Source: Saccopteryx bilineata
Lineage: Eukaryota; Chordata; Mammalia; Chiroptera; Emballonuridae
Assembly: GCF_036850765.1 (NCBI RefSeq)
Contig: NC_089491.1
Span: 186,475,520 to 186,539,519, forward strand
Direction of reading: 5' to 3'
DNA length: 64,000 nt
The position numbers and the translations under genes are program-made. Below the pieces are notes generated by a model. The model saw nothing but the letters and a program-made list of their open reading frames with translations, made no database searches and had not been told where the DNA came from. Below are positions 49,855-63,121 of the stretch, piece after piece (the first letter of the stretch is position 1; every line of letters starts with the position of its first letter).

Positions 49855-52329
49855 AACCAAACCCAAGCGCTGGTTCCATGGCGATGTAGCCAGTCTGACT
49901 GGCACCCAGTCCAGTAGGCTGAGGATGCACTGCCACAGTCTCTCTTCACTGCAGAGTTGGTCCCACCGGCACCCCAGCTGTGGAGACCTGTGCCGAGCAA
50001 ACGGCCAACCAAGTAACAGCGTGGGCTGCCTTTGCTACACTGCAGCACGTCTGCTTCTGACACCTGGTTAAAAGCACAGACAGCTCCAGCGTGCCTCTCT
50101 GGCTTATTGTCCTTCGGTGTATGACATGAAAATCACAGCCCTGGGGAGCTCCCGGCAGCAGGGTGCTGTGGCCCAAGTTCTTGTGGCCTCCCTCCCCTCG
50201 CAACATCACACAACCCACCTAGGCCAGTGGACAAACCCCCAACCCAGGCCTGGGTAATGAGCACACAGGACAACACCCACCCCCGAGTCAGAAAAGCACA
50301 GCTTCTGCTTGTCTGTCACCCAGCTTGGTTTCTTAGAACTATATGTCGCTATCTTTTCTCTGCGCTTGTCAGTCCTGATTTTGAGAGCTTTTAAAACCTG
50401 ATCCCTGACAGAGCCTCTAAAATGCTCCCTGCCTTCTGATTCACCACACTTTTAATGCAGCCTCCGCTTTCCCAACCTATGGGCACCGGTGGTGGTCAGG
50501 TGGCTGGGAAGAACATGGGAAGGAAAGGGGGTGCCGGTGTGATGTTCAGGGGTGTTGGTGAGGAGGGCAGGTGTTGGGGAGAAGAGGGTGGGAGTGGAGA
50601 AGAGTGGGGGATGAACTGGGTCTGACAGTGCAGGCCGAGGGTTTTGTGTGGCCCTTTCTCGGGGCGGGGGTGGCAGAGCAGGGTTCAGGGAGAATGGGTT
50701 AAGGTGGGGCACCTGAGGGGAGGGGCACGTGTGGTCCACATCAGCAGAGAAAGGACTTTCCTGTTCTTCTTTGTCACAGCCAGCCAACTGCTAATAGGTG
50801 CTGGAGAAAGGAGGCAAAGAAGGAGAAGGGGCCATCATTGCTAGATCCACTCTCTCATTCACTTAATGACATACCCTGAGTACCTAAGATGGGCTGGATG
50901 CCAGGGAGGCGATCACGTGGGCTTTATCACATCTGAGGAGCTCAGGGCACAAGCAGCGGAAATGGGGAGAGGGCACCTGGAGCGCTCCGCCCCCTCTGCC
51001 ATCAGGCAGGCAAGGGTGGCCTGGGTGGAAGAGAGGTGGGGCCTGTGGCTGCAGAAGAGGCGAGGGGGGAGGCAGAGGGAGAAAAAGGGAAGAAAACTCT
51101 TTAGCAATAGAACAAGAGAAAGACTGAGTGGATTACACATCAGAAAGTCAGATACGTGACTTTAGAGCAGGAGTCAGGTGCCACCTGTGAGCCAGCCAAG
51201 GTTGATTCTGCAGTCTCCCCGATTTACCACGGAGTTAATTTGCAGTCACTCCTGCACTATCTCCTTCAGAGCGACTCTTCTGCTCTCAGCATCTATGGTC
51301 TGATTGTCATTCTCCAGGGCTGCCAGAAAATCTGTAGTTTTGATTGCTATTCTGATGACATATATGACAATACATGTCTCTGCCTATACAATCTACTGAC
51401 ATTGTATTATCAGTAAGAAAATACAAAAATTTCAACTGAGAAATGATTACTAAGTGTGAAAATAACCCTTCCATTCCAGAATCCTGTGGAAGGCTCTTCA
51501 GAACGCTCCGGGTCACAGCACCGTGTCTCGGCATGCTCAGAGAAGCGGGCAGTGGGGCCCGTGGATAGCCCCAGGCTGACTTCAATGGGTCACTACCTCT
51601 GAGTCATCCTATGTTTTTAGAGTCTGAATTTAATATGATCCTTTGAATAATAAAATTATGCTCAACATAATTTAATCTTTCTCTGGTGATTCAGAGGTAC
51701 TTTTAGAATCTTCACAGGCCTGTAAATGTCACAGCAGAGCGTGTCAGTTTCCCTTTACCGCAGACATGCAGGAATGCAGCTAACCTGAGAGTTGCGATAA
51801 TGGGACTCACAGACAGAGATGGTGGTGAATCCCTCCTTACTGAACTGGTCACAAATAAGAATATCTCCTCAGGTCATCTATTCCCAGCCTCCTGGTCAAA
51901 CACCAATTGTTAAACACTGCTGAATTCCAGTGAAATAAAGAAATATGAACATTCCTTTGGAAGTCACTGTTACAAAATCTGGATAGGTGAGTCACCAAAA
52001 TACAAAAAGATTGAAGACAGAGTTGCTAAGTCTCACAAATATTTAAATATCTGACATCCAATCAATTTGTTTTATTTTAGGAGGGGCCTTACTAGACTGT
52101 ATTAGGTACTAGTTATTTCATCTTTAATCGTGCACATTTTTGAATTGCTAATAATGCTTTTGTGTACTGGGTACTTATTATATTTGCTGTCATTATCACT
52201 AGGGAGGAAAAGCAAACAGCTTAATGTGGTTTCTTTAAACTCTCAGTTATTTGTCGCTTTTACCCTAACCCCAGAATACTTCTAGGCTGAAGCTTTTTAC
52301 ACGTGGCTCCAATCCAAAGACTGAGAAGC
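49855..52329. other. Intron 1, unique-looking
   Basis: G-rich purine tract at about 50500-50760. Open frames such as 50866-51159 (+) and 50452-50787 (-) have no known domain and lack splice support. Confidence 0.4.
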
Positions 52330-52590
52330 AGAACACTGTGATGGAGAGCATAGAAATTCAAAATGAAAAGATCTAATTCATGCCTTAATTGACAGATTGT
52401 ATGAACTCAGCCCCACAGCCACAACCCACTGTGACCTTGAGTGAGTTACTTAACTCTTCTGTACCTGGGCCCCAATCTGTAAAGGGATACAACAGTATTA
52501 AGATAATGTCCAACGATTCAATGCAGTGCAAGTAGTGTTGGCATGTACTTGAGCTCATAGTAGATGCTCACAGACATGATTAGTAGCTGT
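52330..52590 (+). repeat. MIR-like relic
   Basis: TGTGACCTTGAGTGAGTTACTTAACTCTTCTG...TCATAGTAGATGCTCA, the MIR core pattern. Diverged. Confidence 0.65.
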
Positions 52591-52623
52591 AATCCTGGCC
52601 ATGGGGTGAACAAAGCTTTATAA

Positions 52624-53360
52624 CAGGGGTCCCCAAACTACGGCCCGCGGGCCACATGGGGCCCCCTGAGGCCATTTATCCAGCCCCCGCCGCACTTCCG
52701 GAAGGGGCACCTCTTTCATTGGTGGTCATTGAGAGGAGCATAGTTCCCATTGAAATACTGGTCAGTTTGTTGATTTAAATTTACTTGTTCTTTATTTTAA
52801 ATATTGTATTTGTTCCCATTTTGATATTTTTACTTTAAAATAAGATATGTGCAGTGTGCATAGGGATTTGTTCATAGTTTTGTTTTTTGTTTTTTGGGTT
52901 TTTTTTGTATTTTTCTGGGGAGAGACAGTCAGACAGATTCCTGCATGCGCCCGACCGAGATCCACCCGGCACGCCCACCAGGGGCGAAGCTCTGCCCACC
53001 AGGGGGCGATGCTCTGCCCCTCTGGGGCGTAGCTCTGCTGCGACCAGAGCCACTCTAGCGCCTGGGGCAGAGGCCAAGGAGCCATCCCCAGCACCCGGGC
53101 TATCTTTGCTCCAATGGAGCCTCGGCTGCGGGAGGGGAAGAGAGAGACAGAGAGGAAGGAGGGGGTGGGGGTGGAGAAGCAAATGGGCGCTTCTCCTATG
53201 TGCCCTGGCCAGGAATCGAACCCGGGTCCCCCGCACACCAGGCCAACGCTCTACCGATGAGCCAACCGGCCAGGGCTCATAGTTTTTTTTATAGTCGGGC
53301 CCTCCAATGATCTGAGGGACAGTGAACTGGCCCCCTGTGTAAAAAGTTTGGGGACCCCTG
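52624..53360. mobile_element. hAT element carrying a SINE
   Basis: CAGGGGTCCCCAAAC and GTTTGGGGACCCCTG terminal inverted repeats. CTTTATAA (52616-52623) and CTCTATAA (53361-53368) as the 8-bp duplication, 7/8. Internal GGCCCGCGGGCC. No transposase. Confidence 0.92.
52882..53276 (-). mobile_element. tRNA-derived SINE inside a hAT
   Basis: Antisense. T-rich left end, GGGGAGAGACAGTCAGACAG block, head GATGAGCCAACCGGCCAG. TCATAGTTT duplication on both sides. Confidence 0.92.
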
Positions 53361-54039
53361 CTCTATAAGCTTCTGACACTCACCTAGGGCTGGTTCATTG
53401 AGTTAACAGGAAAGGAGGACAGTGTAAGCCTCTGAAAAATAAGTTAGCAAGACCTTCTGCTCCCTTGCTCCAACTTCTATCCTCATATTTTCCATTTGGA
53501 AGGCTAAAGAGAATAGCTCAAATAAGGCAATATCCGAAAGGCAGGGCAAGGAAAGAACCCTGTTTGTTCGCTTCTAAGACACCCCCTTTTTCTGGATTCC
53601 CTGCAGGCTGCACAGCATCTGCAGCATGACCTGAAAAGCTGCTCCAGATTCCCCTTGGTGCTGACAATTTACTGCTCAAAGATGAATGGGAAGTCAAAGC
53701 TGTGGCTTCCATCTGAGGGTGTATGTTCGTTTTTAAAAATATGAGGAGAGAAGCAGGGAAAAGGAGAAACACATGTTGGAATAGTCCTTGTATAGTAAAC
53801 CCAGAAATTGCTTGAGAATTTATAATCCTTTGCCTGCAGGGACCTTCTGCCCTTGGGAGCATGCAGGATGGCCTTCTCGTGTTTCTAGTGTTAATGTGAT
53901 AGCTTTATACAGAGCCTCACCTAAGTCCTCAAGCTGTTCCGTCTCTTTTACTTTTTCCCAGGTTTCTTCTGTCCCTACCCTAGTGAAATTAAGCAAAAAA
54001 AATTAGATTCATCACTACATTGCCTGTGCGATGAATCCG

Positions 54040-54240
54040 GAATACACATGGTCGTGCATTCATTCATTCATTTGTTCATCAATTACTGATGCCCAGTGCA
54101 GTGAAACAACGTGATAGTGCATAGAATGACTCATTCATTTATTCATGCCGTAAATATTTGCTAAGCACCAACGACATGCTGGGCACCGGGGACACAGATA
54201 AGAAAGGAAATAGTTTTTTGCTTTCAAGAAGCATATACAG
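54040..54240 (+). repeat. L2-like relic
   Basis: CATTCATTCATTCATTTG and TTTGCTAAGCACCAACGACATGCTGGGCACCGGGG, an L2 3' end in degraded form. Confidence 0.55.
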
Positions 54241-54669
54241 GGGCTCTTTGTGTTACAACAGTCTTTACATACAACATTTCGAGTATACTATGCTCATTCT
54301 CATAAAAACTTTAAAACATTGAGATGTGAGTGTTTTGGCTTACACAGTTAAGAGTCATACTTGCGGACTATGTGGGTGAACCTGTTTGGTCGCGCATGGC
54401 AGAAGAATACTCAATTCTGCGTACAGTACAGTGTATTTATGTTCTTTCCCTTTTTCTGTGGCTTACTTGTGTTTTTATGTTCTAGATTATGATTTTACAA
54501 CTGTGTTAGGATAGGTAAGTGACTTAGGGTAGGATGTATTTCAACTTGTACCAAAATTAGGGTTATGTCACTGTTGTAGGAATAGAACTGTGTTGTAATG
54601 CAAGGACCCATTGTAGTCCACTGAAGAGATGGATAAGAAGATGCACCATTTCGATATGAAATGACGACT

Positions 54670-54842
54670 GTCTAAGACCTTGTTGCTTAAAGTGTGGTCC
54701 TTGGACTAGCAGTACTGGCATCATATGGGAGCTTGTGAAACTGCAGATTCCTAGGCCCTTCTTTAGGTTTATTCAATTGGAATGTATGTTCCCACCATCC
54801 CCAAGATACCAGCATGTTTACTTAAAGTTGGGAAACACTGGT
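54670..54842. repeat. MER5A-like DNA-transposon relic
   Basis: TTAAAGTGTGGTCCTTGGACTAGCAG...CTGCAGATTCCTAGGCCC...GGGAAACACTG, matching the ancient hAT-Charlie MITE MER5A layout. Confidence 0.65.
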
Positions 54843-55367
54843 AAGACATGGTCCCACCCACTCAGAGGCTTACAAACTAGTTAATCATTCAAACACACAA
54901 ATGCTGGAGGAATGCAGCTCTCTGCACTCAGTGTCCACTCTTCCCTGGGGTATGCCCCAGTTACTTAAATAAGAAGAAGCAAAGTGAGAGGGTCCTGGGA
55001 CTGAGCTGAGACAGACTGGGTGCTAGAAGAGTGGGTTTTCTGTCAGGCCCAACATCCCAGCGGTGGGCGGGCAAAGCAGGAGATGGGGACCCCAGTAAAT
55101 GACGGCTTAGCCAAGCCCTAGGGACAATGTCCAGGCCTCCAGGTAGGCATGTGGCAAGGCCCAGGAAAGTTGAAAGCAAGAAGTAGATCAGAGTGTGTCT
55201 GAAAATCCAGAGCAAGGCTCCTGAGGAAGAAAGGCAGGAGAGAAGGCAGCAGAGACCTGTGGCTTTTCAATCATCAGATCTGAATTTGAGCTCTGTGTCC
55301 GTGACTTTGAACCTGGCCAAGATCCATTTCCTCACCTGTTGAATCTAGCCAATAAAAGGTACCCCAT

Positions 55368-55765
55368 AGGCCCTGGCTGGTTGGCTCAGTGGTAGAGCAT
55401 CAGCCTGACGTGTGAATGTCCCAGGTTCAATTCCCAGTCAGGGCACACAGGAGAAGTGACCATCTGCTTCTCTACCCTTCTCTCTCTTCTTTCTTTCTCT
55501 TCCTTCCTTCCTTCCTTCCTTCCTTCCTTCCTTCCTTCCTTCCTTCTTTCTCTCTCTCTTCTCTTCCCATGGCCATAGCTTAATTGGTTCAAGCAAGTTG
55601 GCCCCAGGCACTGAGGCCTCAGGTGCTAAAAGTGGCTCAGTAAGCAATGCCCCAGACGGGCAGCATGGCCTAGTAGGGGGCTCGCTGGGTGGATCCCGGT
55701 GGGGGCACATATGGGAGTCTGTCTTTCTGCCTCCCCTCCTCTCACTTAATTAAAAAAGAAAAGAA
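55368..55765 (+). mobile_element. tRNA-derived SINE with (TTCC)n expansion
   Basis: Sense. GCCCTGGCTGGTTGGCTCAG head. A (CTTC)n run at about 55497-55546 within the CT-rich domain. AAAAGGTACCCCAT duplication on both sides. Confidence 0.92.
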
Positions 55766-55829
55766 AAAAGGTACCCCATGAAGTGGCTAAAGTAATGTGA
55801 TTAAATAATGTGTGTGAAGCACTTGGCTT

Positions 55830-56070
55830 TGGGGCTGCTTAATAACAATAATATAAAAGCTAACGTTTGTCAAGTAATCAGTATGTGACAATAATTATTT
55901 TAAGGACTCTTAAATTTTCATTCTGAACAGCAACTCCATGAGTGTGATGAATTATCATTCACATTTTGCAGCTGAGGAAACTGAGTCACAGAGATGAAGC
56001 AGCTTTTCCAAGTCACTAAGCCAGTGAGAATAGAACTCAGATTCTAGCCAAGACCTTCTGGTCCTGGCCC
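55830..56070 (-). repeat. MIR-like relic
   Basis: TTTTGCAGCTGAGGAAACTGAG...AAGTCACTAAGCCAGTGAGAATAGAACTCAGATTCT, a MIR in antisense. Confidence 0.65.
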
Positions 56071-56839
56071 TCCTGCCAGTCCACACTTACTGGAGAATGA
56101 CTCTCACAAAAATCACAGCTCAACACAGAATGGCAATTACTTCATCAGTATCACTCTGTGTCCCAGGGAGAGGTTGTTAAACAGGGCAGGTCACCAAATC
56201 CAAGACTAAGACATAGGGACCGAGGCTGAAAACCAGTTAAGAGGGCAGGACAGGAAGCTGCTGAGTGCAGCAGCGGCAAGAGTGACCACGCTACCCACTG
56301 TATGTGCAGCTATCATTGCTTCCACACCGCCTGGCCTCAGGCAAGGTCACTTCTGAGGCAGGCCTGAGCAGGCAGACAGAGCCCAAGCACTTCCCACTGT
56401 GTGGTGCTGGTGAGGCTCCCCAGTAAAAATCTAACTATGAGCCAGCCCTGCCTCCATGTCCTCAGTTTACCTCCACGAGTCTCCTACTCCAACCCCATGC
56501 ACTCTGTGCCCCTGGTGCTGTTCTCCAGGTGAGTGTGACTGTCACTCACCTAACAGTTGGTTGGACCCAGACAGGACCAGGTCACCTTTCTGCTTGTTGT
56601 GGCTTCTTTACAGCACTGGACTTACTTTTGCTTTTAGGCTGATTATACAAGATGAATACTGGCTGATGTGATTTCAATTATTTTTATTTATTTATTTATT
56701 TTGTAGATTCAGGAAACCTGAGAGATCCTCGGCTGTCTACAGCAGGGCAGAATGATTTCAGACTGGGGCAGTTTGCTGAACACCTGGGTTCATGGAGAAG
56801 GCTGCACAGGCTCCTTAGCACCACACTCCCTGGCATCCT

Positions 56840-57010
56840 AGTTCAGTGCGGTACTTGACCTCGCCCAATTCTAATTGCTCATCTGCAAAAAGGGGACACA
56901 ACAGTGCCAACTTCATAAACTTCTGTGAACTAAGACCTGTGAAACACTCGGCACCACTCCTGGTGCTCAAGCAAACATTAGTGGCCACTGTTTTTACTGA
57001 CAGGCTTATT
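56840..57010 (+). repeat. MIR-like relic
   Basis: TACTTGACCTCGCCCAATTC...CTCATCTGCAAAAAGGGGACA...AACTTCATAAACTTC. The pattern is weak but consistent. Confidence 0.55.
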
Positions 57011-57770
57011 TTTGTTACCCAGGCAGCCTCTTTCATACTAGAGAAGACAGAAAAGCAGGGATTACAGCTCCTCTTTGCCCAGGGCTGGCCACCACTCCTC
57101 ACAGAGGCTGCATTACAGGAAAAAGGTGTGTGTGTGACAGCCAGTGCTGATTTGCCCGCCATCCCAAGCACGTTTTGTTTGCAACACCAATGGAAATCCA
57201 GAGTTTGAAGGAAAAAATTAATAGTAAGACCTCGCCATAAATTCGACGAAGTCAGAAAAAAAAAGCAAGCTCTCAGGAGCTTTAAAGCCCTGGGGGCCAC
57301 CAGGAGACCTTCCCAGCACCCTAGCTTTCCTTAGGTTTATTTAGCAGGTATGTATGTGGGAAAATGCTCAAGTATAGACAACAAATTGGACTAAGTTGAG
57401 GGAGTAACTCATAGGAGTATTGGCAGCAGTAGCTATGAACATTTCAGGTTCCTTGGGATAGGACCCCATGGAAGCCACAGTGCAGACTTCTGAGGCCCTG
57501 AAAAGAAATCTTGCTTACACTGTGGGCTTCTCTCACACAAAAATATTTGGCAATGAAAAAAATAATAATTAGCAGAGCAAGGATTCTTAACCTGGATCCA
57601 ACTACCTTGTAAAGTACCCAATGGTCAGCAACACTAGATGCACCTCTACATTTCTGGGGAGAAGGTGTACATATTATTGACTCCCCAAAGCAATACAGTT
57701 CAAAATGATTAAGAATCACCACTTAACTTTCCTGCCCAACCCCCCGGCCCCCAGCCACCTTCTCGCACAG

Positions 57771-58153
57771 AATGTGGTGGCTGCAAAGATCAAAAAGTTG
57801 CTAGAGTCTGTCAGCTCTAGGCCTCATCGTGCTGTGAAAAGTGGAACGTAAGTGCCAGGGTTGGGCCAACTCCCAAGATGACAAATAAGGCAGAGAAGCT
57901 GGTCATTACTGCCAACAACTGCCCAACCTTAGGAAATCTGAAGCAGAGTACTACTCCATATTGGCCAAAACTAGTGTCCAGCACTACTCTGGAAATAATA
58001 TTGAACTTGGCATAACCTGCTACAAACCCTGGAGCACCCACACTGCTGGTATTGACCCAGGTGATTGTGTGCTCGTTAGCAGTCTGCCAGAACAGACTGG
58101 TAAAAAGCAAATCATGCAGAATGTTTCTTTAGTAAAACTGGCCAAAGCCTATT
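57771..58153 (+). pseudogene. RPL30: Processed pseudogene of ribosomal protein L30
   Basis: An intronless copy reads through RPL30-like segments: a start-proximal VAAK-like region, a central ANNCP, then [16 protein letters not shown], and an end IDPGD...PEQTGKK. It is followed by a 3'-UTR-like stretch with an AATAAA-derived TAGTAAAAC. It has early stops, frameshifts and substitutions, and lacks its ATG. It lies in intron 1 of the host gene, antisense to it. L1 machinery normally makes such copies. A poly(A) tail and target duplication are not clear, so it is old. Confidence 0.85.
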
Positions 58154-59279
58154 GAAGGAAGGAGAGAAGGAAGAAAGAAAGGGGGAGAGGAAGGAAAGGA
58201 GAGAGGGAGGGAATAAATCACTGCTTTGGAGCAATATTTTGAGAGGGGAAGTAGTATGCTAGTCTCAAGGTCAAAGACAACTGGGTAAATTTGGCAGAGC
58301 TGAGGAGCAGAAACTTTGGAAATCTAAGTTCTGACTATACATTCACCTCCCGATCCACGAGGGCAAACCTCTCACTGGTGCCTACAACTCAGCCTTCCCT
58401 CTCTATTTGGCAGGTTCTCCATTCCTACCCGCTTCCCTGCCAGTCATCCTTCCGGACCTTGTACCCAGTTACACAAGGCCTACCTCCCTGCCATAAGAAG
58501 GCCTACTTTCTTCCCCCTGAGAAGAAGACAGATGGCTCCTTCCATCACCCAAATTCTTCTCAGGAGTTCCATGCTCTTTCCCATGGTACAAAAACCCTCA
58601 CACAACTGCTTAGAAAACTAGAACGCTGTATTTGTTGATTGTTTGCACCCTAGTCTGTGTTGCCTTGTCATTATTTATTCTGGATTCTACACTGCCAGGG
58701 TTCCACTGCTGTTTAATTTTCTTTTACGTAGGAGGTGTTCGAAGCAGGGGAAGCTGGCTCTATCAAAAGCTTTAATTAATTCTGGGCATTTTTATTTTTC
58801 AGACTCCGTTCTCAAACACAATGGTTAACTTCTTTATGAATCTTTGCAAAATAGATTTCTAATTCAGTTCCTCCCAGGCCCCTGTTCATGAGTTGGAATT
58901 TTCAATTCACTAAAAAAGGGAGATATTCTTGTCAGGGAGTGGCTTTTCAGGCATTCAAAGACCTCATTTTCTTTGTGTGGAAAAGCAAGGTTTTCCCAGC
59001 AGCCTGAAGAAGGCATTTTAAATGTCATTTTGTTTGCGTGCCCCCTTTGGTTCCATCTCACCCAGAGGGCAGCAAGTGCTGCTGTCTTTCCCAGTAGCAG
59101 AGGCTTTGTCATCGCTGGCGGGCTACTCATCTCTGAATCTAGCTCTAGACTGCCCACTTCCTGGCAGTCAGTTTACCGCACAAATGTAAGACACAAGGCC
59201 CGGGGCTGGACTTCATGGAGCTTTATTTTCTTCTCATCTAGAGTTTGTGTATTTATTAATTTATCTGAAACACTAAGGG

Positions 59280-59465
59280 AGGCCAAAGATGAGACACTTG
59301 GAATTTGTTTATTATTATTAAAGAGAGAGAGAGAGAAGGAGAGAGGAAGGGAGAGAGAGACAAACATCCATCTGTTCCTGTGCGGTCCCTGAAGGAGGGA
59401 GATGAACAGGCAACCTTTGCGTATCAGGACCATGCTCTACCAACCTAGCTATCCAGCCAGGGCCA
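59280..59465 (-). mobile_element. tRNA-derived SINE, diverged
   Basis: Antisense. ATTATTATTAAAGAGAGAG left, GCAACCTTTGCGTATCAGG and a head ending CTATCCAGCCAGGGCC. Older than the other SINEs. No clear duplication. Confidence 0.7.
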
Positions 59466-59649
59466 CTTTGAACTTTTTTACACTCTTCTCCATTGGGTCT
59501 CCTCACTGGATAAGGTTCGTGGTGCACAAAATTGAGCTCCCCCAACCCCCGTCCCCCACTCTAGAGCCAGGAAGCGAGTCTCTGTAAACAACTCCGAAGG
59601 GTGTGCCCCCACTTTGAGCTCATCTTGACCCAGTTAAGGAGTCAGAATA

Positions 59650-60720
<1,071 letters not shown>

Positions 60721-60999
60721 TTTTCCGCTTTTCCCGTGCCAGATTGTAGCCTGCGTTTTCCCTCCTCTCACGCTTTCCTTTCCTCGTACTGGTTCCTTCC
60801 CTTTACTCGGACACATTCCACGGGTCCTCACGTCACTTTTCCACGAAGCCTTTCTGTACCCCTTGTAGGTTCCCTCCCATCGCTTCTCCTGGCCTCTCCT
60901 GCGCAGCGTGCCTGCCCAGGAGTGGGGATGCAGGGGAGCAGCAGCGCTCCCTCCTGCTGCCTCTGCAAGCCCTCAACAAGTTCATTTTTCAGTCTAGAG

Positions 61000-61272
61000 C
61001 AGCGATTTTCAACCGGCCTGACGGAAGAATGTTTAAAACATGCAATACCTGACTATTTAGTCAGGGGCACTGACCTCTTTTCCCTTAAGGTTGTCAAACG
61101 TTTTAAAAAATTACAAGAGCCAACGCAACAATAGCCATCTGGAGTGCGTGAATCAAAATTACACCTATTTTTTTTTTTGTCAGATCAGCCAAAAATATAT
61201 TTTTCTGTGTGCTGCGGAATTTTATTAACTAGCTTATTTGTGTGGTGAGATGGAAAACGTTGAAAGTCGCTG
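61000..61272. mobile_element. Old hAT fragment
   Basis: CAGCGATTTTCAACC and GTTGAAAGTCGCTG terminal inverted repeats. Flanks GTCTAGAG / CTCTATAA agree at 5 of 8. No frame. Related in its ends to the hAT at 16974. Confidence 0.8.
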
Positions 61273-61928
61273 CTCTATAAATACACACTCTGCAGACAAT
61301 GGGTTGGTCTCCTGTCTGTAAAGGACTGTTTTGTTTAATTTGACCAAACAGCTATTTCTGAAACATCTACTAGGAGCCAGATAATCAGCTAAATTCTAAG
61401 AAGACTGGAATTACCAAACGCAAGCCCAGTTTACAAGGAGAATCTGGTCCAGTTCTGAGGTGAGCAGCGGGCTTCCTGAAGCCCCATAATTTAGAACACT
61501 AAGCTAGATCCTAAAAGTTGAGGACAACTTAGAAAATATCTTTCATTTGTCTTTTTGTGTGCCCATCACGGACCCACCCATAACCTTAATCAAGTCCAAT
61601 GAAGAGTCCTGTCATATCTCACTTAAACCTCAGAATATAGATTTACAGAATATCCATTTACAAGTCCTTCTCCCAGACATGGGTCTCCTAGCCTCAGGCT
61701 TAGTCCACAACATTGGGCCTCTCTGAGTAAATCTAAACCACCCTGCATGCATTCATCCCAAAAGAATCAGTCTTTTACAAAGAGGTAGGGAGGATCTGCC
61801 TGTGACACCAGCACCTAAGTGGATTCTTTGGCAACATGAAACTTAACCACTGCACAGAGGTTGGGTGTGAGGTGGACTGAGGCTGTGGGCTGCATTCACA
61901 GGGAAGGTCGTGGTGCCATGCCTTAGAC

Positions 61929-62731
61929 CAGACGTGGCCAACAGTTTTTGCCCCCGGGCCAGATTAGAAAGCTTTTTTCACAGGCCAGATGAAATATTAA
62001 AATTAAAAAATGTTAAATACAAAAACAATTTGTTTAAGTAAACAAAATTTTATTATGTAATTTGTTTATGAATAAATGTGAGTGAAAAAATTTTAATATA
62101 CAATATTATTTTAATAAAAATATATTTTAATAAAATATAATTACATATCGTATAAATATCCAAACTGTATCGCAATTACTTGAAACAAGATTTACTAGAA
62201 TGAGCTTGAAGGAGTTTTATTGCAAATAAAACAATTATTTCGTTTTACAAACAACCTGGACACATTTTCAGTTATCAACTGCAGCTATTGTCTATGCTGC
62301 AATGCCACTTAATTCAGCACACTTGACCACAAAAATAACGAATTGTTTGACCTTGGGTGCACACTGGCAAACTTTGCCTAAAAGAATATGGGTTTCACAT
62401 CACCGCTGAACGTCAAACAGTTCATATCGAGTACAGACGAGTACAAAAGTTGTAAATCTTTATAATGGAATTTTTTTTAAAAAAATAAAGAAGTATTGCG
62501 AATCCATTCAACCCATTATTGGAAGTTAACCCTAGATTAGTCACACGTGGAATTCTTTTCCGTGTATCACTATCTTCTTAAATATCTCCATTTCTAGTAA
62601 TCAAAGACACTTCCCCTTCTGAGTAGCTGAGATTTTAAAGTAGCAGAGAATATTAAAAATTTAATCGCAGGCCACATAAACTCATTATGCGGGCCAGATC
62701 CAGCCCACTGGCCGTATGTTGGCCGTGCCTG
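61929..62731. mobile_element. Old hAT-like element
   Basis: Terminal inverted repeats CAGACGTGGCCAAC / GTTGGCCGTGCCTG. The flanking 8 bases do not match, so an exact duplication is not shown. The interior is AT-rich. A non-autonomous element with no transposase. Confidence 0.75.
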
Positions 62732-63076
62732 CCTGTTGGGGACCGAATAAATAAACGGTATTTTTGCAATCTGGACAGAGGTGCTGGGCCCAAACCCACC
62801 TCATTTGCCTAGTTAACAAAGAGCTACACCTGATTCTCATTTGTCTCACCCGTGTTCTCTGGAGGAGGCTGGAAGCTAGTTTCTTATTAGTGTAAAGTAG
62901 ATTCGGATGGTATGGTGGGTGTTGTCTTTGAGTTGCCTTGGAAACTTAATTGAATTGCTGATGGACCACATTTTTTTCTATGAATAAAAGTGGGTGTGTT
63001 TCTGGGAGCAGACATGTTACAGCTCCTTAGCTGTAGAGACTGTTTGCCATGGCGTCCTCCTGAACACATCTGTATG

Positions 63077-63121
<45 letters not shown>

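Noticed and set aside
50866..51159. 97-codon plus-strand frame
   Set aside because: Lacks recognisable similarity and splice context; purine-rich coding bias explains its openness.
54240..54610. Possible DNA transposon (TGTTACAACAGTC... CAAGGACCCATTG)
   Set aside because: Looks repeat-like by memory, but I could not place ends or a duplication.
55386..55710. KEGRKEGRKEG-rich frames
   Set aside because: Products of the (CTTC)n run inside a SINE.
56815..57300. 161-codon minus-strand frame
   Set aside because: Overlaps a MIR-like relic, no domain, no splice sites.
63078..63117. Possible AT-cruciform or regulatory (TA)n
   Set aside because: Plain dinucleotide microsatellite; no supporting context.
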